Shown: in pieces, positions 18,335 to 26,346 of the stretch
Layout: each line of letters opens with the position of its first letter
Position numbering within the stretch: the stretch's first letter is position 1
NCBI RefSeq assembly: GCF_000374445.1
Contig: NZ_KB894419.1
Span: 62,001-126,000 of the forward strand
Origin: Actinokineospora enzanensis DSM 44649
GTDB lineage: Bacteria > Actinomycetota > Actinomycetes > Mycobacteriales > Pseudonocardiaceae
Direction of reading: 5' to 3'
Length of the DNA stretch: 64,000 bases
Program-made: the position numbers and the translations under genes
Notes under the pieces: model-generated
What the model was told of the DNA's origin: nothing
Database searches by the model: none
Seen by the model: the letters and a program-made list of their open reading frames with translations, nothing else

Positions 18335-18415
18335 CGGACCACCAACCGACGGCCACTCAGCGAATAGTCGTCCGCGTCCAAACGAGATCCACCCAATCGG
18401 CCTAGACTGTGCTCC

Positions 18416-18516
18416 ATTTTCTCCCGCCACCCGCCCCCTCGTCCCCGCCCGGCACCGTCCCCCGGCAGGCAACCACACCGCCACCACCGCGCAGGGCACG
18501 TCGCGAGACGAACTGC
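18416..18516. repeat. Dispersed intergenic repeat, copy 1
   Basis: This C-rich segment in the 216-bp gap after dapE is about 80 percent identical, with small gaps, to 35343-35440 after tatB. Shared blocks include CCCGCCACCCGCCCC, CCCCGCCCGGCA and CCAC near the end. Reading the minus strand, both copies could encode GRCRAGxRGRVAG, but there is no supporting start context. Function unknown. Confidence 0.55.
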
Positions 18517-18550
18517 AACGGACTCGTGAAGCTCGGCCTAGACTCGCCGC

Positions 18551-19327
18551 GTGACAACAGACTCACCCGCAGTGCCTGAGGAGCACCCCCGCGAGCGCCA
18601 GCGCGGCCCGGTCACGCTGCGCCGTGGCCGCAGCGACGAGACCACCACCACCGACCAGCGGCTGCTGGACTCGCGCGGCCCCAGCGACTGGGTGCACACC
18701 GACCCGTGGCGGGTGCTGCGCATTCAGGCCGAGTTCGTGGAGGGCTTCGGCGCGTTGGCCGAGGTGCCGCGCGCGGTGACCGTGTTCGGCTCGGCCCGCA
18801 CCCAGCGCGAAGACCCGGAGTACCAGCTCGGACGCGACATCGGCGGCGCGCTCGCCAAGGCGGGCTTCGCCGCCATCACCGGCGGCGGCCCCGGCGCGAT
18901 GGAGGCGGTCAACCGGGGCGCCTCGGAGGCGGGCGGGCTGTCCATCGGCCTCGGCATCGAGCTGCCCTTCGAACAGGGCCTCAACCCGTGGGTCGACCTC
19001 GGCGTGAACTTCCGCTACTTCTTCGCCCGCAAGACCATGTTCATCAAGTACTCGCAGGCCTTCATCTGCCTGCCCGGCGGCTTCGGCACCCTGGACGAGC
19101 TGTTCGAGGCGCTCACCCTGGTGCAGACCAAGAAGGTCACCAAGTTCCCGGTCGTGCTGTTCGGCACCGCGTACTGGGGCGGCCTCTACGACTGGCTGCG
19201 CGCGTCGGTGCTGGCGGGCGGCAAGATCGGCGAGAAGGACATGGCCCTGCTGCACCTCACCGACGACGTCGACGAGGCGGTCGGCGTGGTGGAGAAGGCG
19301 TACCAGGCGTGGAGCGACGCGCATTGA
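18551..19327 (+). CDS. LOG-family protein (TIGR00730), first copy
   Basis: 258 residues. It has the Rossmann-like LOG fold with ITGGGPGAMEAVNRG and the signature CLPGGFGTLDELFEALTLVQT (PGGxGTxxE), which in characterised members binds AMP/ribose-5-phosphate of cytokinin nucleotides. A 60-residue N-terminal extension is charged. The start is GTG. It overlaps the second LOG gene, so the two are co-translated. The bacterial role is probably nucleotide-5'-monophosphate phosphoribohydrolase activity. Confidence 0.88.
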   Translation: MTTDSPAVPEEHPRERQRGPVTLRRGRSDETTTTDQRLLDSRGPSDWVHTDPWRVLRIQAEFVEGFGALAEVPRAVTVFGSARTQREDPEYQLGRDIGGALAKAGFAAITGGGPGAMEAVNRGASEAGGLSIGLGIELPFEQGLNPWVDLGVNFRYFFARKTMFIKYSQAFICLPGGFGTLDELFEALTLVQTKKVTKFPVVLFGTAYWGGLYDWLRASVLAGGKIGEKDMALLHLTDDVDEAVGVVEKAYQAWSDAH

Positions 19328-19860
19328 GCCGCGCGGTCGCGGTCTACTGCGGGTCCAACGAGTCCGTGCCGCGCGCCTATCTGGATTTGGCCGATGAGGT
19401 CGGGGCCGGATTGGCGGCGCGTGGCTGGTCGCTGGTGTGGGGCGGGTCCGCCGCGGCGATGATGGGATCGGTCGCTCGCGCCGCTCGCCGTGGTGGTGCT
19501 TACACGCTCGGGGTCATTCCGCGCGGGTTGGTCGACCTGGAGTTCGCCGATCCGGACGCGGATGAGCTGATCGTGGTGGACACGATGCGGGAGCGGAAGC
19601 GTGAGATGGACTCCCACGCGGATGCTTTTCTGGCGCTGCCCGGTGGTTTGGGGACCTGCGAGGAGTTGTTCGAGGTCTGGACGTCCGGGTATTTGCGGAT
19701 GCATGACAAGCCGGTGGTGTTGCTGGATCCGGATGATCACTGGGCCGGGCTGTTGGAGTGGGTGCGAGAGCTGCATTCGCGCGGGTTCGTGTCGCAGGCG
19801 GGCCTTGATGGGCTGGTTGTGACACGGACCGTGGACGAGGCGTTGGCCGCCTGCGGATAG
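19324..19860 (+). CDS. LOG-family protein (TIGR00730), second copy
   Basis: 178 residues, the short LOG form. N-terminal AVYCGSNESVPRAYLDLA, then LVWGGSAAAMMGSVARAA (the usual GGG is GGS) and LALPGGLGTCEELFEVWT. The TTG at 19324 overlaps the TGA of the previous gene (TTGA), and no other start precedes the conserved strand. The G-to-S change in the glycine-rich loop and divergence from the first copy suggest different substrates or a heteromeric partner rather than a recent duplication. Confidence 0.82.
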   Translation: MSRAVAVYCGSNESVPRAYLDLADEVGAGLAARGWSLVWGGSAAAMMGSVARAARRGGAYTLGVIPRGLVDLEFADPDADELIVVDTMRERKREMDSHADAFLALPGGLGTCEELFEVWTSGYLRMHDKPVVLLDPDDHWAGLLEWVRELHSRGFVSQAGLDGLVVTRTVDEALAACG

Positions 19861-19870
19861 GTCCTGCTTT

Positions 19871-19908
19871 CGTGGGTGGCTCGATAGGTTCATATCGAGC
19901 CACCCACG
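19871..19908. terminator. 16-bp perfect bidirectional terminator
   Basis: 19871-19886 pairs perfectly with 19893-19908 around a 6-nt loop, with TTT on the left and CAAAG on the right. It separates convergent LOG and acyltransferase genes. Confidence 0.85.
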
Positions 19909-19920
19909 CAAAGACCGATT

Positions 19921-20592
19921 TCAGGCAGCCTCGCCGGGACGCTTGTGATAGGAGTCGACATACTCCTGCCCGCTCAACTCCAGAATCGCGTACATGACCT
20001 CATCGGTCACCGCACGCCGAATCGGCAGCGAGTTGGCCAACCCGTCATAACGACTGAAGTCCAGCGGCTCACCAAACCGCACCGTAATGCGATGCGGACG
20101 AGGGAACTTCTTCCCGGCGGGCTGCACCTTGTCGGTCCCGATCACCGCCACCGGAACCACGAGCGCGTTGTGCTCCAACGCCAACTGCGCCACCCCGGTC
20201 CGCCCCCGGTGCAGCTTCCCGTCCAGCGACCGAGTCCCCTCCGGGTGGATCGCGAATGCCTCGCCCCGGTCCAGCACCTCGCCCGAGACCTCCAACGAGG
20301 CCAGCGCGGCACGACTGTTGTCCCGCTCCACCGGGATCGCGCCGACAGCCCGGAACAGCATCCTGACCAGGCGCTTGCGGGGCGAACCGACTGCGAAGTA
20401 CTCCGCCTTCGCCAGGAAGGCCACCTTGCGCGACACCATCATCGGCACCAGGAAGCTGTCGATCACCGCGAGGTGGTTGATGGCCAGGATGACCGGCCCC
20501 TTCGCGGGTACCCGCTCGGCGCCCTCGACCCTGGGCCGCAGGTAGAGCCGGGCCAGGAACGCGAGCACGGCGCGCAGGGTGCGGTACAACAT
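19921..20592 (-). CDS. 1-acyl-sn-glycerol-3-phosphate acyltransferase family (PlsC-like)
   Basis: 223 residues. The acyltransferase motifs are NHLAVIDSFLVP (NHx4D), PVERDNSRAA, and HPEGTRSLDGKLHRGRTG. One N-terminal hydrophobic segment would anchor it to the membrane. AGGAGG lies 8 nt before the ATG. It probably acylates lysophosphatidic acid in phospholipid synthesis; actinobacteria have several paralogues, so the exact acceptor is uncertain. Confidence 0.87.
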   Translation of the reverse strand: MLYRTLRAVLAFLARLYLRPRVEGAERVPAKGPVILAINHLAVIDSFLVPMMVSRKVAFLAKAEYFAVGSPRKRLVRMLFRAVGAIPVERDNSRAALASLEVSGEVLDRGEAFAIHPEGTRSLDGKLHRGRTGVAQLALEHNALVVPVAVIGTDKVQPAGKKFPRPHRITVRFGEPLDFSRYDGLANSLPIRRAVTDEVMYAILELSGQEYVDSYHKRPGEAA

Positions 20593-20688
20593 CGGGAAGG
20601 CCTCCTAGGTCCGCCTCAAGGGTAGCCAGTGGGCGCGTCGGGCACCGCAGGGCGGAGACGCCGCTCACGCATGGCACGATCGGTGCCC

Positions 20689-21558
20689 GTGACCACTATC
20701 CGGTTCGGTGTGCGCGAGGTGCCGCAGGACCGCGCCCTGGTGATGGCGATCGTCAACCGTACCCGCGACTCGTTCTACGACCGCGGTGCCACCTTCGACG
20801 AGTCCGCCGCGCTGGCCGCGGTGGACCGGGTGGTGGCCGAGGGGGCCGACATCGTCGACATCGGCGGGGTGCGCGCGGGCTCGCACGGCGAGCCGGTGGA
20901 CGCGGCCGAGGAGGTGCGGCGGGTGGTGCCGTTCGTGGCCACCGTGCGGGCGCGCCATCCCGCGTTGGTGATCAGCGTCGACACCTGGCGGCACGAGGTC
21001 GGCCGGGCGGTGTGCGAGGCGGGCGCGGACCTGATCAACGACACCTGGGCAGGCGCGGACCCGCGGCTGGCCGAGGTCGCCGCCGAGTTCGGGGTCGGCA
21101 TCGTCTGCTCGCACACCGGCGGCGCCGCGCCGCGTACCGACCCGCACCGGGTCCGGTACACCGACGTGGTCGCCGAGGTGGTGTCCGAACTGGTGGCCCG
21201 CGCCGAACGCATGGTCGCGCTGGGGGTGCCGCGCGAGGGCGTGCTGATCGACCCGACGCACGACTTCGGCAAGAACACCTGGCACGGCCTGGAACTGCTG
21301 CGCAGGCTGGACGAGCTGGTCGGCACCGGCTGGCCGGTCCTGATGGCACTGTCCAACAAGGACTTCATCGGCGAGACCCTTGGCGTCGGCCTGGACGAGC
21401 GGGTCGACGGCACGCTGGCGGCCACCGCGGTCGCGGCCTGGGCGGGCGCCCGGGTGTTCCGCGCGCACGAGGCAGGCCGCACCCGGCACGTCGTCGACCT
21501 GGTCGCGGGCATCGCGGGCACCCGCCCACCCGCGCACGTCGTCCGGGCCCTGGCGTGA
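20689..21558 (+). CDS. folP2: FolP2-type dihydropteroate synthase homologue
   Basis: About 289 residues with a pterin-binding TIM barrel: MAIVNRTRDSFYDRG, ADIVDIGGVRAG, SVDTWRHEVG, LINDTWAG, LIDPTHDFGKNT, LMALSNKDFIGET. The loop that is GGxSTRPG in true DHPS is GGVRAGSHGE here, as in M. tuberculosis FolP2, which is reported not to have DHPS activity. Folate synthesis is therefore doubtful. The start is uncertain: GTG 20689 fits homologues, ATG 20671 is in frame. It overlaps gpgS by GTGA, implying a function linked to that glycolipid pathway. Confidence 0.85.
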   Translation: MTTIRFGVREVPQDRALVMAIVNRTRDSFYDRGATFDESAALAAVDRVVAEGADIVDIGGVRAGSHGEPVDAAEEVRRVVPFVATVRARHPALVISVDTWRHEVGRAVCEAGADLINDTWAGADPRLAEVAAEFGVGIVCSHTGGAAPRTDPHRVRYTDVVAEVVSELVARAERMVALGVPREGVLIDPTHDFGKNTWHGLELLRRLDELVGTGWPVLMALSNKDFIGETLGVGLDERVDGTLAATAVAAWAGARVFRAHEAGRTRHVVDLVAGIAGTRPPAHVVRALA

Positions 21559-22472
21559 CCGGTCTGCACCGCACCACCTGGCAGAGTCCGGAGTGGACGG
21601 TGTCGGAGCTGGTCCTGGCCAAGGGCGCCCGCACGGTGAGCGTGGTGCTGCCCGCGCTGAACGAGGAGCACACGGTCGGCCAGGTGGTCGCCTCGGTGCT
21701 GCCGCTGCTCGGCACCCTGGTCGACGAGCTGGTAGTCATGGACTCCGGCTCCACCGACCGAACCCGCGAACGCGCCGCCGCCGCGGGCGCCCGGGTGGTC
21801 AGCCGGGACGACGTACTGCCCTCGGTCGAACCCCGGCCGGGCAAGGGCGAGGTCCTCTGGCGCTCCCTGGCCGCGACCAGTGGCGACCTGGTCGTGTTCC
21901 TGGACTCCGACCTGGTGGACCCGGACCCGTCCTTCGCCCCCGCCCTGCTCGGCCCCCTGCTGACCGCCACCGGCGTCCACCTGGTCAAGGGCTTCTACCG
22001 CCGCCCGCTACGCCTGGAATCGGCCGAACTGGACACCGGCGGCGGCCGGGTGACCGAGCTGCTGGCCCGCCCTGTCCTCTCGGCGCTCCGCCCGGAGCTG
22101 TCCCACGTCATCCAGCCCCTGGGCGGCGAATACGCGGCCACCCGCGAGTTCCTGACCTCGGTCCCCTTCGCCGCGGGCTACGGCGTGGAGATCGGGCTCC
22201 TGCTGGACGCCCATTCCCGCTACGGCCTGGCAGGCCTGGCCCAGGTCAACCTGGGCGTCCGCAAACACCGCAACCGCTCCCTCCGCCAACTCGGCGTCAT
22301 GGCCCGCCAGATCCTCGGCACCGCCCTGGACCGCTGCGGCATCCCCGCCGCCACCACCGACTTCATCCAGTTCGTCCAGGTAAGCGACGAATGGCTCCCC
22401 GACCACACCAAGCTCCTCATCGCCGACCGCCCACCCATGGACGAGGTCGGGAACGCCTGCGTGGAATCGTGA
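21555..22472 (+). CDS. gpgS: Glucosyl-3-phosphoglycerate synthase
   Basis: 305 residues, GT81-type retaining glycosyltransferase. The nucleotide-sugar site is VVLPALNEEHTVG, the metal motif DSDLVDPDPSF follows DSGSTDRT, and KGFYRRP and PLGGEYAATREF are characteristic of GpgS. It joins glucose from UDP- or ADP-glucose to 3-phosphoglycerate, the first step of methylglucose lipopolysaccharide synthesis. The GTG start overlaps the folP2 stop. Confidence 0.93.
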   Translation: MTGLHRTTWQSPEWTVSELVLAKGARTVSVVLPALNEEHTVGQVVASVLPLLGTLVDELVVMDSGSTDRTRERAAAAGARVVSRDDVLPSVEPRPGKGEVLWRSLAATSGDLVVFLDSDLVDPDPSFAPALLGPLLTATGVHLVKGFYRRPLRLESAELDTGGGRVTELLARPVLSALRPELSHVIQPLGGEYAATREFLTSVPFAAGYGVEIGLLLDAHSRYGLAGLAQVNLGVRKHRNRSLRQLGVMARQILGTALDRCGIPAATTDFIQFVQVSDEWLPDHTKLLIADRPPMDEVGNACVES

Positions 22473-22475
22473 GAG

Positions 22476-22943
22476 TCACAACGCCAGGGTCAGCTCGTAC
22501 TCGGTCACCGTCGGGTCGTTCGGGAAGGCCATCGTCTCGCCTGTGCGGGTGAAGCCGAGGCGGTCGTAGAAGCGGATCGCGCGCGGGTTGTTCTCCACCA
22601 CCCACGCGTTCACCCGCGAGCTACCCGACTCCCGCGCCCACTCCACCACCGCCGCGATCAACCCGGTCGCCAGCTCCGTGCCCCGCGTCTCCGGCGCCGC
22701 CCACACCGAGATCAACCCGGCCACATCCCCCGGCATCCCCGCCGCCACCCCGACCGCCCGGTCCGCCGACCAGCCCAGGAACACCGCGTGCCTGGTGGGC
22801 CACGAACGCCAGTGCGAGTCCGGCAGGGGCTGTTCACGCGCCAGGTTGGAGGCGAACGCGTACGGGGCGTCCGCCAACGCCCGTAGGCGGACCGCGCGCA
22901 GATCGGACCAATCGTCGGGGGTGGCGCGGCGGATGTCGGGCAT
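22476..22943 (-). CDS. GNAT-family N-acetyltransferase
   Basis: 155 residues, single GNAT domain: N-terminal IRRATPDDWSDLRAVR, core LISVWAAPETRGTELATGLI (motif A, with the R-G-T-E-L-A loop), and NPRAIRFYDRLGFTRTGET near the end. It is convergent with gpgS, 3 bp apart. Substrate unknown; the DAPYAFASNLARE segment is common in protein- or aminoglycoside-type GNATs of actinobacteria. Confidence 0.85.
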   Translation of the reverse strand: MPDIRRATPDDWSDLRAVRLRALADAPYAFASNLAREQPLPDSHWRSWPTRHAVFLGWSADRAVGVAAGMPGDVAGLISVWAAPETRGTELATGLIAAVVEWARESGSSRVNAWVVENNPRAIRFYDRLGFTRTGETMAFPNDPTVTEYELTLAL

Positions 22944-23039
22944 GGCGGGGAGGTTCCCCAGTGACCGACACGCCGGGCAAGCGGTTTTTCTCCGGCCCGA
23001 CCGATGCGCCGACCCCGGTTGGCGTGCCACGATCTGCCC

Positions 23040-23348
23040 GTGACCACCGCTCTCATCTACCTCGTCGTCATGGTGCTCGTGGCGGCCGTGGTGTTCCTGC
23101 TGGCCTCCCTGGTGTTCGGCCGGGGCGAGGAGCTGCCCCCGCTGCCGCCCGGCGGCACGCCCACCCGGCTGCCCGGCCATGACCTGACCGGGGACGACGT
23201 GCGGCAGGTGCGCTTCCAGCTGGTCTTTCGCGGCTACCGGATGACCGAGGTGGACTGGGTGCTCAAGCGCCTGGGCGGGGAGATCGACCAGCTGCGGGCG
23301 CAGGTGGCCGAGCTGGAGCGCGGCCGGGCGGTCGAAGAGACCAGGTGA
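23040..23348 (+). CDS. Small membrane protein with DivIVA domain
   Basis: 102 residues: an N-terminal transmembrane helix (TALIYLVVMVLVAAVVFLLA) then a short DivIVA-like domain (DDVRQVRFQLVFRGYRMTEVDWVLKRL) with a coiled coil (IDQLRAQVAELER). This is the TIGR03544-type DivIVA domain protein found after gpgS in mycobacteria. The GTG at 23040 puts the helix at the very N-terminus. It overlaps the next gene (GTGA). It may target polar growth sites, by inference from DivIVA. Confidence 0.82.
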   Translation: MTTALIYLVVMVLVAAVVFLLASLVFGRGEELPPLPPGGTPTRLPGHDLTGDDVRQVRFQLVFRGYRMTEVDWVLKRLGGEIDQLRAQVAELERGRAVEETR

Positions 23349-23785
23349 TCGAGGTCACCGAGCGGGTCGAGGTGGCCGCCCCGGCGGCGGTGACCTGGGC
23401 GGCGCTCACCGACTGGCGGCACCAGGGCGACTGGATGCTCGGCACCGAGGTGCGGGTCGTGGCGGGTGACGGCGCCGGTCCCGGGTCGCGGCTGGTGGCG
23501 GTCACCGGTGTCGGTCCCCTGGGGTTCACTGACCACATGGAGATCACCACCTGGGACCCGCCGCATCGTTGTGTCGTGCGCCACACCGGCGGGTTCGTGC
23601 GCGGCACCGGGGAGTTCGAGGTGCTCGACCGGGGCGCGGGCTCCACGTTCGTGTGGCACGAGCGGCTGCGGCCGCCGCTGGGCAGGCTCGGCGAGCTGGG
23701 CTGGGTGGTGGTCGGCCCGGCGTTCCGGCTGGGCGTGCGGGCGTCGCTGCGGCGGTTCGCCAGGTTCGCGGAGGCGCGGGCATGA
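23345..23785 (+). CDS. SRPBCC-family (polyketide cyclase/START-like) protein
   Basis: 146 residues with the SRPBCC hydrophobic-ligand fold: ERVEVAAPAAVTWAALTDWRHQGDWML, middle strands HMEITTWDPPHRCVVRH, and C-terminal helix RLGVRASLRRFARFA. It is co-translated with the DivIVA-like and tag genes through overlapping start/stop codons. It is too far from the PKS block to be assigned to it. Confidence 0.82.
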   Translation: MIEVTERVEVAAPAAVTWAALTDWRHQGDWMLGTEVRVVAGDGAGPGSRLVAVTGVGPLGFTDHMEITTWDPPHRCVVRHTGGFVRGTGEFEVLDRGAGSTFVWHERLRPPLGRLGELGWVVVGPAFRLGVRASLRRFARFAEARA

Positions 23786-24330
23786 GCGACCGCGTCCGTT
23801 GCGCCTGGGGCGACTCCACACCCGACTACGCCGAGTACCACGACACCGAGTGGGGTGTCCCGCTGCGCGGCCAGAACGAGATGTTCGAGCGGGTCAGCCT
23901 GGAGGCGTTCCAATCCGGACTGTCCTGGATCACGATCCTGCGCAAGCGGGAGTCCTTCCGCGCCGCCTTCCTCGGGTTCATCCCGGAGAAGGTCGCCGAG
24001 TTCAGCCCGGACGACGTCGAGCGGCTGATGGCCGACGCGGGCATCGTGCGCAACCGCGCCAAGATCGAGGCCACCGTCCGCAACGCGCGCGCCATCGGTG
24101 ATCTCGACCGGCCGCTGGACGAGCTGCTGTGGTCGTTCGCCCCGACCGGCCCGCGCGTGCGCCCGGCGACCATGGCCGACGTGCCCGCCGTGACGCCCGA
24201 GTCCAAGGCCATGGCCAAGGAGCTCAAGCGCCGCGGGTTCGCCTTCGTCGGTCCTACCACCTGCTACGCGTTGATGCAGGCCACCGGCATGGTCGACGAC
24301 CACATCGCCAGCTGCTGGCGGGCCTGCTGA
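23782..24330 (+). CDS. tag: DNA-3-methyladenine glycosylase I
   Basis: 182 residues, HhH-GPD superfamily, Tag subfamily. RCAWGDSTPDYAEYHDTEWG supplies the conserved N-terminal Cys and HDTEWG. ERVSLEAFQSGLSWITILRKR, IVRNRAKIEATVRNA and FVGPTTCYALMQATGMVDDH are family hallmarks, with zinc-binding Cys/His residues at both ends. It excises 3-methyladenine from alkylated DNA. ATGA overlap with the upstream gene. Confidence 0.95.
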   Translation: MSDRVRCAWGDSTPDYAEYHDTEWGVPLRGQNEMFERVSLEAFQSGLSWITILRKRESFRAAFLGFIPEKVAEFSPDDVERLMADAGIVRNRAKIEATVRNARAIGDLDRPLDELLWSFAPTGPRVRPATMADVPAVTPESKAMAKELKRRGFAFVGPTTCYALMQATGMVDDHIASCWRAC

Positions 24331-24331
24331 C

Positions 24332-25120
24332 TCACCGCCCGGTGAACCGCGGCGGCCGCTTCTCCACGAACGCGGCGACGCCCTCCCGGTGGTCGATGGT
24401 CGCGCCCGCCTCGGCCTGGGTGCGGCCCTCCACCGCCAGCCCCTCGGCCAGTGTGCCGCCCGCCGAGGCCAGCAGCGCCTCCTTGATCTTGGCGTAGGCG
24501 GTGGTCGGCCCGGCCGCCAGCCGCGCGGCCAGGTCGTGCGCGACCTGGGTGACCTGCTCCGGCGGCACCACCTGGTTGACCATGCCCAGGGCCAGCGCCT
24601 CGTCCGCGGTCACCGGCGCGCCCAGCAGCATCATCTCCATCGCCCGGCCGTAGCCGACCAGGCGCGGCAGGGTCCACGCCGAACCGGAGTCGGCGGTCAG
24701 GCCGATGCCCGCGAAGGCCATCAGGAACTTCGCCGAGCTGGACACGATCCGCAGGTCGCAGGCGTAGGCGAAGGACGCGCCCGCGCCTGCGGCCATCCCG
24801 TTGACCGCGGCGATGATCGGTTTGGGCAGCGTGGTGATGGCCGTCACGATCGGGTTGTAGTGCTTCTCCACCGTCGACAACGGTGACGGGTCGCCTGCCG
24901 CGAGCAGGGCCAAGTGTTCTTTCAGGTCTTGACCGCCGCAGAAGGCCTTACCGGCGCCGGTCAGCACCACCGAGCGCACCGCCGGATCCTCGCCCGCGGC
25001 GAGCAGGGCGGCCAGCAGCGTCTCCTTCAGCTCGACCGTCAAGGAATTGAACGAGTCGGGGCGGTTGAGGGTCAGGGTGCGCACACCGTCGCGGTCTTCC
25101 ACGGTCAGCACTGTCGACAC
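24332..25120 (-). CDS. Enoyl-CoA hydratase/isomerase, PaaG-like
   Basis: 262 residues, crotonase superfamily. The oxyanion-hole motifs are GAGKAFCGGQDL and NGMAAGAGASFAYACD. The catalytic region GLTADSGSAWTLPRLVG has Asp in the PaaG position instead of the hydratase Glu pair. STVEKHYNPIV and the C-terminal REGVAAFVEKRPPRFTG closely match PaaG, the ring-1,2-epoxyphenylacetyl-CoA isomerase. GTG 25120 is used because AGGAAGG lies 8 nt upstream; ATG 25171 is a longer alternative. It is preceded on the same strand by a PaaX-type regulator. No other paa genes are nearby. Confidence 0.85.
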   Translation of the reverse strand: MSTVLTVEDRDGVRTLTLNRPDSFNSLTVELKETLLAALLAAGEDPAVRSVVLTGAGKAFCGGQDLKEHLALLAAGDPSPLSTVEKHYNPIVTAITTLPKPIIAAVNGMAAGAGASFAYACDLRIVSSSAKFLMAFAGIGLTADSGSAWTLPRLVGYGRAMEMMLLGAPVTADEALALGMVNQVVPPEQVTQVAHDLAARLAAGPTTAYAKIKEALLASAGGTLAEGLAVEGRTQAEAGATIDHREGVAAFVEKRPPRFTGR

Positions 25121-25177
25121 TGACTGCACCTTCCTGCCGGTAACCAGGTCATCACCCTGCATACCATCCACGGCCGG

Positions 25178-26008
25178 TCACGCCGATGACCTCTGCTTTC
25201 CCAGGCAGTCGTCCACGAACTGAGAAGCCGCCGGTGCCAGCCGCGCTGTCTGCTCGTCGAAGAACCGCGCCGCTGCCTGTCCCGGCCAGTCCGGCGGCAG
25301 TAACTCGGCGGGCAATCCCGGATCCTGGAACAGGAACTTCCGCCACGCGTGCAGCAACCGCTGCGCCCCCGCGAACGCCGCCGCGGGCGCCGACGCGTCC
25401 ACAACGGACATCACCGGCGCCCACTGGTCCACAAACCCCCGGTAGCGCTCACCCAACCCGGTGAGATCCCACGCGCGCGCGGCCAGCTCCGCGTCGTCCC
25501 CCTCGTGCGCGCCGTGGAACACCCGAGCGGTCACCTCCTCGGCCGCCAGTACCTCCGCGAGCTCCGCTGACGGCCGCGGCGCCACCCAGGTCGCGGGGCC
25601 GAGCGGACCGTAGCCGAGCAGTCGCAACGAGGAGGCGAGCCGCTCCCGACCACCTCGCGCGGGCAGTTCCTCCAGCACCACCACGTGCCAGCGGTGTTCC
25701 CATGTGGACGGACCGGTGCGGTAGATGCGGGCCCCGGCCTCGTCCAGCCGCCGCTCCGCGCGCGGGGTCAGCGCGTAGCCCGGCCCGCCCGCCAGCCGTA
25801 CCGGGGCCAGCCAGCCCTGACGGACCATTCTGGACACCGCGGTCCGGATCGCGGGCGCGCCGAAGTCGAGCGGGGCCAACAGCCGCACCAGCGCGGCGAT
25901 GGCGGCCGAGCCGTCCCGCTGCCGCAGGTGGCCGCCGAAAACGTCGAAGAGGGCGGAACGGGCGCGCACGGCGGTCGAGTCTGGCAGGCTGCCGGGTCTC
26001 GGCGCCAC
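25178..26008 (-). CDS. PaaX-family transcriptional regulator
   Basis: 276 residues with the three-part PaaX layout: N-terminal winged helix (ALFDVFGGHLRQRDG, IRTAVSRMVRQGWLAPVRL), a central ferredoxin-like domain (HRWHVVVLEELPARGGRERLASSLRLLGYG) and a C-terminal domain ending WRKFLFQDPGLPAELLPPDWPG. PaaX represses phenylacetate catabolism genes and is relieved by phenylacetyl-CoA. It lies 57 bp upstream of the PaaG-like gene in the same direction, which supports a phenylacetyl-CoA-related unit. Confidence 0.87.
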   Translation of the reverse strand: MAPRPGSLPDSTAVRARSALFDVFGGHLRQRDGSAAIAALVRLLAPLDFGAPAIRTAVSRMVRQGWLAPVRLAGGPGYALTPRAERRLDEAGARIYRTGPSTWEHRWHVVVLEELPARGGRERLASSLRLLGYGPLGPATWVAPRPSAELAEVLAAEEVTARVFHGAHEGDDAELAARAWDLTGLGERYRGFVDQWAPVMSVVDASAPAAAFAGAQRLLHAWRKFLFQDPGLPAELLPPDWPGQAAARFFDEQTARLAPAASQFVDDCLGKQRSSA

Positions 26009-26137
26009 CTATCGTGGCCGGTCACCCGACACGCGATGATCGGTTCCGATTTCACCGCCGCGAGCCGGATGGGGGAGAATGGCGCGGACCCGTCGGTTCG
26101 CCGCCGGGTGGGCAGGCTATGACGGAGGGAGCACGCT

Positions 26138-26305
26138 ATGGCGGCCATGAAGCCCCGGACCGGGGACGGTCCCCTCGAAGTGACGAAGGAGGGCCGGGGC
26201 ATCGTGATGCGCGTCCCGCTGGAGGGCGGCGGACGTCTGGTGGTCGAGATGACCCCGGAGGAGGCCAGCAACCTCGGCGACGCCCTCAAGTCCGCCGCGG
26301 GCTGA
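26138..26305 (+). CDS. DUF3117 small conserved protein
   Basis: 55 residues, beginning MAAMKPRTGDGPLEVTKEGR and ending ALKSAAG. It is the actinobacteria-specific DUF3117 family found beside tag and glgM in mycobacteria (Rv1211 position). The ATG at 26138 has GGAGGGA 8 nt upstream. The composition is charged and beta-rich with no membrane segment. Function unknown. It sits 41 bp before pepA on the same strand. Confidence 0.9.
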   Translation: MAAMKPRTGDGPLEVTKEGRGIVMRVPLEGGGRLVVEMTPEEASNLGDALKSAAG

Positions 26306-26346
26306 GTCCCGCCCGAGTCCCATCCCCGTCCCGCTCGGAGGAACGC

